Made by a program: the position numbers and the translations under genes
NCBI GenBank assembly: GCA_036770365.1
Contig: DAIPJH010000009.1
Coordinates: 1 to 64,000, forward strand
Length of the DNA stretch: 64,000 nt
Direction of reading: 5' to 3'
Source of the DNA: DAIPJH01 sp036770365
GTDB lineage: Bacteria; Pseudomonadota; Alphaproteobacteria; Rickettsiales; UBA998
Shown: piece after piece, positions 36,901 to 45,507 of the stretch
How positions within the stretch are numbered: position 1 is the stretch's first letter
Layout: every line of letters starts with the position of its first letter
The notes under the pieces: model-generated
Told to the model about the DNA's origin: nothing
What the model saw: only the letters and a program-made list of their open reading frames with translations
Database searches by the model: none

Positions 36901-37357
36901 CATAAGATTTTACTAATTCAATATCCTTCACCGTATATTTACTCTCAAGCATCAACCGAACATATTGCAACTGAGCTTGCGCCTTTGTAATACCACCTTG
37001 ATCAATCACCCATTGGAATAAACGTGCCGCCAAAACTTCATCACGAGGAACATCAATATTACCTGATGCATATTGACGCGCCGCATTCAAGGCATCCTCA
37101 GCACTTACCCCAAGCGTACTTTTCCCATCCCAAAGTTTAAAATCTTTTTTAGGAGGCGGTAATTTCTCAGGTGCTTTACACATTTTAGCGTAATCGAATT
37201 TAGGCGGTTCCATTCGCAAATTGACGCCGATACCTGTATTATTTATGGTTACAGGCTTAACCTCTTCTGCCACACCAGAAGATGCCCCCGAAAGCATCAT
37301 CATGACTGCCAACATTAATAAAGCAAGAAGAGAAAAATATCGCATAATTAAGCCCAT
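33980..37357 (-). CDS. Giant Sel1-repeat secreted protein, 1125 aa
   Basis: An N-terminal hydrophobic signal (in-frame ATGs at 37357 and 37345) ends near SGVAEEV. Nearly all the rest consists of Sel1/TPR-like repeats of about 36 residues with the pattern A-x-x-x-LG-x-x-Y-x-x-G-x-G-V-x-x-D-x-x-KA. Examples are LAKLYGDENS, LGKAYQSGMGVAKDPKKA and LSNAYASGLGVEISNEKS. No lipobox. It is the last gene of the algX-algF block, separated from algF by a stable hairpin. Sel1 solenoids act as assembly scaffolds; AlgK, the periplasmic scaffold of the alginate secretion complex, is built of the same repeat. By context I infer an extra scaffold in this complex, but a general stress-type Sel1 protein is possible. 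More than twice the length of AlgK. Confidence 0.85.
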   Translation of the reverse strand: MGLIMRYFSLLALLMLAVMMMLSGASSGVAEEVKPVTINNTGIGVNLRMEPPKFDYAKMCKAPEKLPPPKKDFKLWDGKSTLGVSAEDALNAARQYASGNIDVPRDEVLAARLFQWVIDQGGITKAQAQLQYVRLMLESKYTVKDIELVKSYAKDAAQAGLYGADLLLGQIAEEDGRFEDAAVAYKREMLRSNPAAALSLAKLYATSKVSSPSEKSASEAMALAQNMLLSQLAKGDCSVIFRLGKYYFYGVAMMGDITLSAKWLEVAASLGNSDAMVMLAGFYQRGVGVTYDMNRTFELWRKADALGEDEATYNLGVAYLLGTQMKADRVLAIQYLQKASNRHYTPATSKLAEIYLGKVGGVAEPHKAVQLLEEVVKFPDADKELLLELADAYAVGRGTQRDYAKAFALYERVTKSGSREGAMRLAEFYQKGIGRTPEPKKALRFFRLASSRGDKKAMLAMSRNYVCGIGVKPNAKKSQIWLERAIINDSVEALVDEADRLFVQATPEANAEAIASLKRAAQGKNRKAMVMLGKAYLLERGVKDDKEKAKHLFEQAIADGENQGAGLVELGKLYAEGAVVPKDLQKARGMFEKAVQLDYDSAYYELAKILPLTAENEDAFKRIPELLHQATERGDEKAIFELAEQLPEVEAVDLLKKTADAGSIQAALTLANYWQGRAPEPKAVELAGLWLKRAEMGYPCAFEERLGMAKAYQLGVGGHVDAVQASHWFEAATREKPNSTAEMFSLADGYVNGYGTKPDVVKALALYRQAANLNHVRAMREIARLYMAGVGVDRNVDEALSWYNKAIEYGDVPAMVDMGTVLLSGNDIKRDPEKAISFFQRAASFGDVKAMRSLAKLYGDENSDFYDVNLSVQWFEKAARLNDVNSMFNLVEMYASKISKAYDVKKAHYWAQRAIAKGSRRANDMLNIATAYERGIGVEQNKEQAFAYKMRAAQSGHAQGMREVGRAYMTGEGVSQQPSLGLEWLSKASENGDNFAYVDLGKAYQSGMGVAKDPKKAMAFFMKAADKGLSDGMRELAAAYLQGSGVVHDAVKGVAWYEKAAALGDTRAMMALSNAYASGLGVEISNEKSMLWLKKAADSGSADARRQLELTQQIQKSITPTSDNK

Positions 37358-37385
37358 AAATATGTCGTAAAACTTGATGTTTTTA

Positions 37386-37420
37386 TCGTTTACATGTGGG
37401 AAAACCCAACATGTAAACGA
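37386..37420. terminator. Stable hairpin between algF and the giant Sel1 gene
   Basis: TCGTTTACATGTGGG and CCCAACATGTAAACGA form a 15-bp stem with one bulged A around AAAA. On the minus strand it lies downstream of the algF stop and 28 bases before the Sel1 gene, without a U-run after it. It may partly terminate or stabilise the algF transcript, lowering expression of the Sel1 gene. Confidence 0.55.
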
Positions 37421-37434
37421 CTAAAAAAATCTAT

Positions 37435-38109
37435 TTATTTACGCTTTACTTCATTATTAAGCATCACCGCATTCAACGCGCCTGCCTTGCCTGAAAGAAT
37501 AAAAGAAACTCCAGCGCGACGTTGCAGACTCACTTTTGGAAACGCCTTCACTTCTTTACCATCCGCCATAACTGCCAGATCAAGCGTCAAAGGATTCACA
37601 TCGCGTGAGCCTGCCGTACCCGCAGACGCCTTCACCACATCAGCCTTCTGAACTGGTGCGGTCAGTGACGCAGCAGCAGCATCAGACATGTTATAGAAAT
37701 ACACATAAGATTTCGCAGGATTTGCCATCAAAGCATCTTCAATTTCTTTAACCGCAATTACACTGCCTTCACCTGTCACAGCGAATGTATAATACTTACC
37801 AGCATCTACTTTTACAGCGGTAGCTTCAACTGTCTTACCCGCGGCAACCACACTAGGCTTCACCTCTCCCTCTTTCACCACCTGATACGCAGCAGCAGAA
37901 CCTTTCGCCACTTTATCATAAGCAATGCCAGATACCGTAACCTTCAGTGTGTCATTATTGGTTGCATTGATCACACGCACAAAAGCTGCGTTCGCAGGAG
38001 GTGCAGGATCATAAAGTTCTTGATCGTTTGCCATAACGGCATGGGCATAACTTATTGTTCCAGCGATTATTGCAAAAAACAAAGTAGCAGGTCGTGTTAC
38101 AAAACGCAT
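37435..38109 (-). CDS. algF: AlgF, alginate O-acetylation protein
   Basis: A 224-residue periplasmic protein with a signal peptide ending about YAHAVMAND. The mature N-terminus ELYDPAPPANAAFVRVINAT is the AlgF hallmark (LYDP-x-P-P-x-x-x-AFVRV). Two beta-rich domains follow, with the TLDLAVMADGKEV segment near the C-terminus. In Pseudomonas AlgF works with AlgI, AlgJ and AlgX in adding acetyl groups to mannuronate. AGGAG precedes the ATG by eight bases. Located directly after algX (30-base gap). The match in architecture and in the N-terminal motif makes this one of the clearest alginate marker genes here. Confidence 0.9.
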   Translation of the reverse strand: MRFVTRPATLFFAIIAGTISYAHAVMANDQELYDPAPPANAAFVRVINATNNDTLKVTVSGIAYDKVAKGSAAAYQVVKEGEVKPSVVAAGKTVEATAVKVDAGKYYTFAVTGEGSVIAVKEIEDALMANPAKSYVYFYNMSDAAAASLTAPVQKADVVKASAGTAGSRDVNPLTLDLAVMADGKEVKAFPKVSLQRRAGVSFILSGKAGALNAVMLNNEVKRK

Positions 38110-38139
38110 AATTAAACTCCTATAGGCTTAAAAAATAAA

Positions 38140-39600
38140 TTACAAACTGGGTATTTTAGCAGATGTCGCCGCAGGAACGGATGCTTTTAACTTAGAAAAA
38201 GACGCAGGAACACGACACAACGTCGCCCCAAGCTTCGTATTCACATTATCAAGACCATCCAAGCTAATCTGTATAAGGTTACTGTCAATTTCGTCCGACA
38301 ACTCAACGAAAAAACGGCCATTATTATTAAAATACTGGGAACGATCGACAGTGAACCACTCACCATCACCATCATCATAGTCCAATTGCAGCGTAAATTT
38401 CGCAAATCCACGGCTGGATGAATCAAGTACCAGATAGTATCCTGTACCATGTACTTTTTTATCTACAGGAACATGCAACAACACCCCACCTTTGCCCATC
38501 ACCACATCCATTGCACCTGTCGCAATCACATCATCACCCTTACATTTACCATACACCCCAGGGATGATCTGCCTAAATGCTGGCGCAGAGTCCGTGTTTA
38601 GATCATAAATACTAGGAGCTTCCCAAATCAGAAATGGAGGTTTCATGGTTTCAAATTGAGGATCAGAAGTAAGAGAAGTCAACGAATTAAAAAGCATGCC
38701 CGCAGAAATCGAATAGTTTGCAATATTTAACCCTGTATTTTGCATGATGAAACCATCAAAATTGAAGTCTTCATCAGCACTATAAGAAGACCCAACCAAT
38801 GCCGAAGGCGCACCACCAACAGCATCACCAAACAACGCGTCTGCACCCGTTGCTTCCATCGTCGTTTTAAAAACGGGCAATTCTTCAGCAGGTATATCTC
38901 CATCACATAACCGCTGAAGCTCCATTGCCATAGTATGCTTGCGCTGCCCAATACTAGTCTGTTTGGTAACAAATTTTGCAGGTGTTTGTTGTTTATAAGT
39001 AGGATTATCCTTCAACGCTGCCGCCAACGCTTCCGCTGCCTTTTGCGCACCGAGCGATGTCCAGTGGTGATCGCGTTTAAAAAAGTAACCCACACCTTCC
39101 GACGGGGCATCTTTCATAAAAAGAGCTAACATATCAGGCACAATCAAACCTGTTTTACGTAAAGCAACCAACATCGCCTCGTAAGAAGCCGCAGCTTCAT
39201 CTGGCATATAGGCCTTTTGATCTGGATTACTTGTATCTAGCCATGCTCTACCAACAACCCCTCGCGGAGGAATCGACATAAAGACCACGTGGGTGCCGCG
39301 AGCATTCATCACCTGAACAAAACGCTCTAAGTACGAGGCGGCTTCATTCATCAGGCGAAATTCCTGTTTCCTATCACTCGTTAAGCGAAAAAACCACCCA
39401 TCCAGCCCTTGCGTCATCTCATCCAAGGTCATTTTGGATTTATCAGATAGACGCGGACAAGAAAATAAAACCCTTGGATTAGAGGATTTAACAGTAGACG
39501 TTACCTCTTGCGCCGACCACGCAGGAGCAATCACCGTTGTAAGCGCAAAAACACTCACTAGCACCCCATGAACAGCACGCTTAACCCCGTTATAACTCAT
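38140..39600 (-). CDS. algX: AlgX-like alginate O-acetyltransferase
   Basis: A 486-residue periplasmic SGNH-hydrolase-like enzyme with an N-terminal signal ending near APAWSA. The triad is visible as Asp177 and His179 in RDHHWTSLG and Ser272 in GSSYSADEDF. The intervals equal those of Pseudomonas AlgX (Asp174, His176, Ser269). The last 120 residues form a beta-rich domain corresponding to the alginate-binding C-terminal module. AlgX accepts acetyl groups from the AlgI/AlgJ side and transfers them to the polymer, and binds AlgK. AAGG lies six bases before the ATG. First gene of the algX-algF-Sel1 block. Placed apart from the main operon, unlike in Pseudomonas. Confidence 0.93.
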   Translation of the reverse strand: MSYNGVKRAVHGVLVSVFALTTVIAPAWSAQEVTSTVKSSNPRVLFSCPRLSDKSKMTLDEMTQGLDGWFFRLTSDRKQEFRLMNEAASYLERFVQVMNARGTHVVFMSIPPRGVVGRAWLDTSNPDQKAYMPDEAAASYEAMLVALRKTGLIVPDMLALFMKDAPSEGVGYFFKRDHHWTSLGAQKAAEALAAALKDNPTYKQQTPAKFVTKQTSIGQRKHTMAMELQRLCDGDIPAEELPVFKTTMEATGADALFGDAVGGAPSALVGSSYSADEDFNFDGFIMQNTGLNIANYSISAGMLFNSLTSLTSDPQFETMKPPFLIWEAPSIYDLNTDSAPAFRQIIPGVYGKCKGDDVIATGAMDVVMGKGGVLLHVPVDKKVHGTGYYLVLDSSSRGFAKFTLQLDYDDGDGEWFTVDRSQYFNNNGRFFVELSDEIDSNLIQISLDGLDNVNTKLGATLCRVPASFSKLKASVPAATSAKIPSL

Positions 39601-39714
39601 GAAAACCTTGCCTTATCTGCCTGTAGATGCGTCTTTTCATATAGCACTTCCACTTGAATAAGCGCACGATCTTTGCGCATTATTAAATGGTGTGATGCTA
39701 TATGTTTTAATAGG

Positions 39715-39765
39715 TTATAGTCATACCACTTTAAAATGTCTCATTTTTAAGTGGTATGACTATAA
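39715..39765. repeat. 24-bp inverted repeat with 3-base loop
   Basis: Left arm 39715-39738 begins TTATAGTCATACCACTT and right arm 39742-39765 ends AAGTGGTATGACTATAA; the arms match over 24 bases with one mismatch, with loop TCT. It lies in the 232-base gap between the heparinase-like gene and algX. No U-run follows in either direction. Candidates are an mRNA-stabilising stem, a terminator of the rpe operon, an operator for algX or a relic of a miniature inverted-repeat element. The rest of the gap holds no gene. Confidence 0.85.
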
Positions 39766-39832
39766 TACGCGACGTGATTGGCACAGTTCATACACAAGAG
39801 ATAACCAAAAAACAAGCAAAGACTCTCAAAAA

Positions 39833-41566
39833 CTATTGCTCTGACGGCGCGACATTTACCCGTTTAAACTGCCAACTAATCATGGTTTTTTCTCCCTTGA
39901 ACACAGGCTGAAGGACAATTTGAAGGGTTTTTTGTGGCTTCCCATAATACCCCAAATAAACACTCTCGCTAACACTCACATCTACCCCTGATGTCGCCGA
40001 AAAATGCCAACATTTACCACTAAGCGACTTGAGTTCTACTATCCCACCCTTCAAACGATGACAGCGTACATCTGGGTGCAAGTGAAATCTAATAACAGGA
40101 ACAACGTGGTGCGCCTTATCTGCGTCAACCTGCAGCAAAATATCACGCCCAGACAGCACATCCCCCTTACGAGAAAGATGCAGATTACGCGCATGAGAGA
40201 TACCATGCGATGGAATATACGCCTCATTCACCGCTTCGCAGAACACTCCACTTGTACCGGAATGCACGCGTACAGGCTCTTTTTCGCGCGTAGCATCCCC
40301 TACTTGCGGCGTAACCTCCTGTGATGGCGGAGGTGGCAAAGTATGGCTCTCTGTACCTTCTTCTGCATTATGTTCATCATCAACATCCGAAGTTACACTC
40401 GCATCTTCTACGATCTCTGGTGCAGTAGAGAACAAACTCAACGTTGAATATACATCACTACTATGAGTTGCTGCACTCCACATCGGACTATTACCACGAT
40501 AAAAGCCACAATTCACAATGATACGTTCCGCCCCTTCACTTAACTCCAACGCAAGCGCACTCTCAGGCCAATGCTTCACTTGCATCTCACCCTGAGCCGC
40601 AACGGCCGTAATCACACGTGTGCGCTGTTGACTAAGACGCACAAACCCCGCTTGACGTAGCCATTCTGGAATACTGTCCGTCGCCGAAGCAAGCTCTTTT
40701 ACAACCGTAATAATATTTGCGTCTCCCATCAAACTTTGATGAAACAACGCAAGACGTCCATCTCCATGGCAGAAAAACATAAGGACACGCCCCATGCGCA
40801 CAATGGTCTGTGCAAGCTCTGAATACACAGAACTCTCAGCAGTTATCAACAAACGTATATCAATTAACGTACGTAAGGCCTCTAAATGACGCTCAGGACT
40901 CGCACTAAAATGACAACCATCAGCCAGCACAACCTCTTCCAACACATGCGCCAGACGCGCCTCTGCCGACGGCAACAAAAACCTTACATCGGCAATCTGG
41001 GTTGCCGCCGACATCACACCATGTAACGCTGTGAGACCAACGCTTTGAGGCTTCTCTTCTAAGTGAATACGAATCACACGTATATGTTTAAGTAAACTAC
41101 GCCCAAAACGCCTACGAAATACCTTGCTGCCACCTTTTAAAATAAAACTGCGATACTGCATCCAGACCGCCAGACGCGCACCCACTATGTTCACGTCCCA
41201 TGCGGCCTCTGTCAAATCACGTTCATCCATGATAAATCCATTAATGAACTCACGAATAAAGCTACCTGCCGCCTTTTGGTTATTGCTTGCGGCTAATTCA
41301 TGTATCCAACGAAAGCTATAAAACTCCTGATGCCACGCCTCGTTCGCTTCTGGCACAGTCCACACAATACGCGCTGGCACTTCAATATTACAGCCCTGAA
41401 AATCAAACCGACGCTTAAGCAGTTTTCCCGCTTGTGGCGGCGAAATATGTGGCCATGGCGAAGCAACATTTCGCTGAAACTTCATCGCTTGAGCCACCAC
41501 CGCCAGTGGGGCGAACATCCCCATGACGCTTAAGTGAAACACCCCAAAACGATAAGAAAGATTCAT
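39833..41566 (-). CDS. Heparinase II/III-family protein
   Basis: A 577-residue protein of the heparinase II/III-like family. The N-terminal part carries FRWIHELAAS in an (alpha/alpha) toroid-like region, and the C-terminal beta domain shows ALALELSEGAERIIVNCG, RNLHLSRKGDVLSGRDIL and VIRFHLHPDVRC, the conserved blocks of the alphaproteobacterial group. No canonical signal peptide. This group is usually encoded next to rpe, purH or rsmB, and here it follows gmhA in an ATGA overlap. Members are polysaccharide-lyase-like, but the substrate of this group is not established. Lying among alginate genes, a role in degrading uronic-acid polymer is an attractive inference, though conserved linkage to rpe argues for a general function. 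An insert of about 70 acidic/polar residues separates the domains. Confidence 0.8.
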   Translation of the reverse strand: MNLSYRFGVFHLSVMGMFAPLAVVAQAMKFQRNVASPWPHISPPQAGKLLKRRFDFQGCNIEVPARIVWTVPEANEAWHQEFYSFRWIHELAASNNQKAAGSFIREFINGFIMDERDLTEAAWDVNIVGARLAVWMQYRSFILKGGSKVFRRRFGRSLLKHIRVIRIHLEEKPQSVGLTALHGVMSAATQIADVRFLLPSAEARLAHVLEEVVLADGCHFSASPERHLEALRTLIDIRLLITAESSVYSELAQTIVRMGRVLMFFCHGDGRLALFHQSLMGDANIITVVKELASATDSIPEWLRQAGFVRLSQQRTRVITAVAAQGEMQVKHWPESALALELSEGAERIIVNCGFYRGNSPMWSAATHSSDVYSTLSLFSTAPEIVEDASVTSDVDDEHNAEEGTESHTLPPPPSQEVTPQVGDATREKEPVRVHSGTSGVFCEAVNEAYIPSHGISHARNLHLSRKGDVLSGRDILLQVDADKAHHVVPVIRFHLHPDVRCHRLKGGIVELKSLSGKCWHFSATSGVDVSVSESVYLGYYGKPQKTLQIVLQPVFKGEKTMISWQFKRVNVAPSEQ

Positions 41567-42132
41567 GCGCCCTCCCTGTCCATCACCAACTGCTCCACCC
41601 GCCCTGCCAACAAGTGCAAGGCAAGCATATGCACTTCCTGCACCCGCGCTGTATCCATCTCTGCTACCACAAAAAGCTCATCTGCGCACCCAACACGCCC
41701 ACGCCCTTTTTCACCCGTCAGTAAAATGCTCGTGACTTTATATTCTTTCGCAACACTTAATGCAGCCAAAATATTAGGGCTACTACCTGACGTAGACATC
41801 GCGATCAGCACATCGCCTGCGCAACTGAGTGCTTGTAACTGCCGCGCAAAAATTTGCTCAAAACCATAATCATTACCAACAGCCGTCAAAATACCAGCGT
41901 CAGCAGACAAAGCAATCGCCGCCATACCTTTACGCTCTTGCGCAAACCGCCCGACAAACTCGCCTGCAATATGCATTGCATCGCATGCGCTGCCGCCATT
42001 ACCACATAAAAGCACTTTACGTCCGTTTAATAAAGCGCCCGCAATAGACTGCGCCAACGCTTCCCAAGCATCTGCATACTGTGCAAAAAACGCATCCACT
42101 GCCTTATGATGCCGCGTCACGCCCTCCATCAT
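41563..42132 (-). CDS. gmhA: GmhA-like sedoheptulose-7-phosphate isomerase
   Basis: A 189-residue SIS-domain isomerase. LLCGNGGSACDAMHIAGEFVGRF and ALSADAGILTAVGNDYGFE are hallmark GmhA segments, and AMSTSGSSPNILAAL is the second sugar-phosphate-binding loop. GmhA makes D-glycero-heptose 7-phosphate from sedoheptulose 7-phosphate, the first step to ADP-heptose for LPS core. It is coupled by ATGA overlaps to rpe upstream and to the heparinase-like gene downstream. Pairing with rpe makes sense because both act on pentose-phosphate-pathway intermediates. Confidence 0.93.
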   Translation of the reverse strand: MMEGVTRHHKAVDAFFAQYADAWEALAQSIAGALLNGRKVLLCGNGGSACDAMHIAGEFVGRFAQERKGMAAIALSADAGILTAVGNDYGFEQIFARQLQALSCAGDVLIAMSTSGSSPNILAALSVAKEYKVTSILLTGEKGRGRVGCADELFVVAEMDTARVQEVHMLALHLLAGRVEQLVMDREGA

Positions 42133-42794
42133 AACATCGTCCTCAACGCATCAATATTAGTCCGATACTGCAAGACATCGCCCTTAAACACCGCGGAACC
42201 AGCGACCAATACATCTGCACCCGCCGCCACAACCTCTTGTGCAATTTCAGGATTCACGCCACCATCCACCTGCAAGTCAATCACCCGCCCTGAAGCATCA
42301 ATCATCTCTCGAATTGCTGTGATTTTTGGAAGCTGCGAACGAATAAACGACTGCCCACCAAACCCCGGATTAACCGTCATCACTAAAATCAAATCCACCA
42401 TATCCATAACATATTCCAACACGTGCGGCGGCGTGGTTGGCACAAGCGACACCCCCGCCTTCACACCAAGGGCTTTGATATTTTGAACTGTACGGTGTAA
42501 ATGCGGTGACGCTTCAGCATGCACAGTGATGATATCTGAGCCAGCCCTCGCAAATGCCTCAAGATACGGATCAGCAGGCCGAATCATTAAATGTACGTCC
42601 AATATCTTTTTAGTATGAGGGCGCAAGGCTTTAACTACATCAGGACCAATGGTAATGTTCGGCACAAAATGTCCATCCATCACATCCACATGAATATATT
42701 CCGCACCCGCCTCATCAATCGCACGCACTTCTTCTCCCAAACGCGCAAAGTCCGCGGACAATATCGAAGGAGCAATTTTCGTCACTTGCTGCAT
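42129..42794 (-). CDS. rpe: Ribulose-phosphate 3-epimerase
   Basis: A 221-residue TIM-barrel enzyme interconverting ribulose 5-phosphate and xylulose 5-phosphate. Motifs in order: IAPSILSADFARLGEEV, VDVMDGHFVPNITIGP, LDVHLMI, LILVMTVNPGFGGQSFI and QVDGGVNPEIA, with the metal-binding His and Asp residues in place. The length is standard. First gene of the rpe-gmhA-heparinase unit; 83 bases separate it from algI, enough for its own promoter. The presence of this housekeeping unit between algI and algX splits the alginate locus. Confidence 0.96.
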   Translation of the reverse strand: MQQVTKIAPSILSADFARLGEEVRAIDEAGAEYIHVDVMDGHFVPNITIGPDVVKALRPHTKKILDVHLMIRPADPYLEAFARAGSDIITVHAEASPHLHRTVQNIKALGVKAGVSLVPTTPPHVLEYVMDMVDLILVMTVNPGFGGQSFIRSQLPKITAIREMIDASGRVIDLQVDGGVNPEIAQEVVAAGADVLVAGSAVFKGDVLQYRTNIDALRTML

Positions 42795-42877
42795 AGTTAG
42801 CTATCCTGTGGACAATTGAGCCAACAAGATAGCTAGGGCAAAAGGCATTTGCAAGCGCGATTGCGTAAAACCGTATT

Positions 42878-44308
42878 CTAGAACTGAAAATACAAAAACG
42901 GGGAGTAAGACTGTGAAATCATCTTCATAACAGCGACCACAAACAAAAGCGCGACCAATAACTGACGACCAATACCAATATCATGCGCCCAGCTTGGTTG
43001 ACCATAAGGTGGCACACCTTTCGGCATGAGTTTCGGCACAAAATATACCACCAGATATGCAATAACCAACGCCGTATATTCAAGAGTGTTCATCGCCCAT
43101 GCGGTTCGATCTGTTAAACCAAAACCATTAACACCGATCATACCACGGTAAAAATCAAACGCGACCGTCAAATTCTCCGCCTTAAAGCACACCCAACCAA
43201 TCATCACCATCACAAACGTAAGCGGCCAAGCCAACCATTTTGCATAAGGCTCAGCACCCTTACCACCATGTCGCGTCAGAAATTTTTCCAACGCTAAAAT
43301 ACCACCGTGCCACGCACCCCAGAGAATAAACGTCCAGTTAGCACCGTGCCACAACCCACCGAGCAACATCGTCAGCGAAAGGTTAACATAGGTACGTACC
43401 TCACCCTTACGATTGCCACCCAGCGGGATATAAAGATAATCACGCAACCATGTTGAAAGCGAAATATGCCATCTACGCCAAAACTCGGTGATGGATTTAC
43501 TAATATAAGGCTGATTAAAATTCTCGATAAAACGGAAACCCATCATCAACGCCAACCCCACCGCCATCTCAGAATAACTTGCAAAGTCGAAATAAAGCTG
43601 CGCGGCATACGCCAAAATCCCCAGCCAGCTCTCAGTAAAAGTTGGATCACTCAGTGCAAACATACGATCCGCCAGCGGTGCAAGCGTATCCGCAATCAAT
43701 ACCTTCTTAGAAAAACCCATCACAAAACGAATCACACCTTCATTAAATTTATCGCGGGTATGCGTGCGGTGACGAAACTGCCACGCCAAATCTTTATAAC
43801 GCAACACTGGCCCTGCAATTAAATGCGGAAACAATACGATAAACGCCGCAAAATCAGTAAATTTATCAGGTATCTCGGCATCCTTGCGATACACATCCAC
43901 CAAATAACTAATACAATGAAAAATATAAAATGACACCCCAATCGGCAAGATCACATGGGCAAACTGCAATGGCTGTGATCCAAGTGCCTGCAAACCTTCA
44001 TTAAGTGCCGCAACGCCAAAATTAAAATATTTAAAATACCCAAGCGTAAGTAAATTAGAAACCACCCCAAAGCGAAGCAACGCGCTGCGTTTTTTTTCAT
44101 CTTCTTCTTTTTCAATTTTCTTGGAAAGCACATAACTAAACAACGTTGCCGCAAACAACAACGCCAAGAAATCAACGCGCCACCATGCATAGAAACTATA
44201 GCTAGCAATCAAGATAGTGAGAGAACGATATTTCTGCCCCACTAAATAATAAATCAACAAGAAAAGAGGAAGATAAACCGTTAAAAAAATCGCAGAAGAA
44301 AAAACCAT
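42878..44308 (-). CDS. algI: AlgI, MBOAT-family alginate O-acetyltransferase
   Basis: A 476-residue polytopic membrane protein starting MVFSSAIFLTVYLPL. The MBOAT core shows FDFASYSEMAVGLALMMGF, FWRRWHISLSTWLRDYLYIP and LGGLWHGANWTFILWGAWHG; His321 corresponds to the essential His322 of Pseudomonas AlgI. AlgI takes acetyl groups from a cytoplasmic donor and passes them across the inner membrane to AlgJ/AlgX. Its ATG overlaps the algJ stop by one base. Last gene of the main alginate operon. AlgI-like MBOATs also serve other acetylated polymers, but the neighbourhood fixes the assignment. Confidence 0.95.
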   Translation of the reverse strand: MVFSSAIFLTVYLPLFLLIYYLVGQKYRSLTILIASYSFYAWWRVDFLALLFAATLFSYVLSKKIEKEEDEKKRSALLRFGVVSNLLTLGYFKYFNFGVAALNEGLQALGSQPLQFAHVILPIGVSFYIFHCISYLVDVYRKDAEIPDKFTDFAAFIVLFPHLIAGPVLRYKDLAWQFRHRTHTRDKFNEGVIRFVMGFSKKVLIADTLAPLADRMFALSDPTFTESWLGILAYAAQLYFDFASYSEMAVGLALMMGFRFIENFNQPYISKSITEFWRRWHISLSTWLRDYLYIPLGGNRKGEVRTYVNLSLTMLLGGLWHGANWTFILWGAWHGGILALEKFLTRHGGKGAEPYAKWLAWPLTFVMVMIGWVCFKAENLTVAFDFYRGMIGVNGFGLTDRTAWAMNTLEYTALVIAYLVVYFVPKLMPKGVPPYGQPSWAHDIGIGRQLLVALLFVVAVMKMISQSYSPFLYFQF

Positions 44309-45507
44309 TATTTCACATCCTTCACCACATCACCACTTACGTCTGGCAATTTAATATCATAGGTTTTTGAGATAAAACGCTCTGGTATCTCCCAAATCAC
44401 CACCTTGGGCGCAGATGTCGAAAAATCCGTTTTTTTCAGATAATCCACCATCGGCTGCACAGGCCCTTTGCCCTCATCCGCGACATTAAGCACATCTGCA
44501 CCCATCGCAGCTTTCAAAAACCCATCAAAATGCCAATCTTTTTGCGCACTATACGATGTACCAACCAACACCACAGGCACAATTTTATCTCCAAACAAAT
44601 CACCTGAAGGCGCAGCATTGGAAGACACGGACTCGGTTGAACGTGCATTCACTTTCTCACCCACGGGACCAATAAGAGAGCGGAATACACCTGTTTTCAC
44701 ATAGCGCAATAAATCACCATCATACGGCTTTTCTTCCCCCAAAGTCGTCGTGTAAATTTCTTTTGGTGTAATCTCTATCTTTGCATCCACGGCTATTGCT
44801 TCTGCGACTGCTTTAGCAACCAATTGCGCCCCCGCAGGTGTCCAATGCGTATCAGTATGCATAAACATATCACCTGAAGATTTAGCCTCACGCAGAACCA
44901 CTTCCAAATTAGGAGCGACAATCCCCATCTCATGCACCGCCTTCAAAAAGCGATCATACGTCCCACGACGTGACTCAGGCAACATAACATTACCCAATTT
45001 TTCTTCATACACCCGCGCTTTTGCTGGAATCAACGCCACCACTAATGTGATGTTTTTCTTCTTCAAAAACGCATTCACATCTTTCATAAACACGAGTTTA
45101 CTTTGCTCTGCCGTCTGTGCGCCTTTAAGTGCCTCAAACTCTTCTTTTGAGAAAAACCAACCATCTTGCCCCAACACTACACCATCACGTCCCGTATGAA
45201 ACACGCCGTAAGTAAGTGCGCCAAAAGTACCTATCACAGCATCACGTATCGGTAATTCTTCTTCAAACTTCTTTTCAAATGTAAAAGCGGTACGACCCTG
45301 CAACACATCCATCAGTGAGGTTTTATCAGTCACAATTTTATCCGTTTTCATCGCCACAACATACACAGCAAGCGCAAATGAAACCAACAAAAACCCTAGA
45401 AAAAATAATAGCATAAAAGAGGTTGCTGGACGATAATCCACTGAACCTTCTCCATCACAAGAAGCTAACACTTCATGTTCTTTATCACGCATACCTAGAT
45501 TCCTCAT
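44308..45507 (-). CDS. algJ: AlgJ-like alginate O-acetyltransferase
   Basis: A 399-residue membrane-anchored SGNH-like enzyme. One hydrophobic segment (FMLLFFLGFLLVSFALAVYV, about 31-50) anchors it; the periplasmic domain contains LGQDGWFFSKEEF, the catalytic Asp219 and His221 in HTDTHWTPAG, and Ser318 in VGTSYSAQKDWHFDG. The same fold and triad occur in algX of this window, but AlgJ lacks the C-terminal binding module. In Pseudomonas AlgJ shuttles acetyl between AlgI and the polymer. ATG at 45507 overlaps the preceding gene by one base; the ATG at 45492 has a better AGGAA and is an alternative. Confidence 0.92.
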   Translation of the reverse strand: MRNLGMRDKEHEVLASCDGEGSVDYRPATSFMLLFFLGFLLVSFALAVYVVAMKTDKIVTDKTSLMDVLQGRTAFTFEKKFEEELPIRDAVIGTFGALTYGVFHTGRDGVVLGQDGWFFSKEEFEALKGAQTAEQSKLVFMKDVNAFLKKKNITLVVALIPAKARVYEEKLGNVMLPESRRGTYDRFLKAVHEMGIVAPNLEVVLREAKSSGDMFMHTDTHWTPAGAQLVAKAVAEAIAVDAKIEITPKEIYTTTLGEEKPYDGDLLRYVKTGVFRSLIGPVGEKVNARSTESVSSNAAPSGDLFGDKIVPVVLVGTSYSAQKDWHFDGFLKAAMGADVLNVADEGKGPVQPMVDYLKKTDFSTSAPKVVIWEIPERFISKTYDIKLPDVSGDVVKDVK

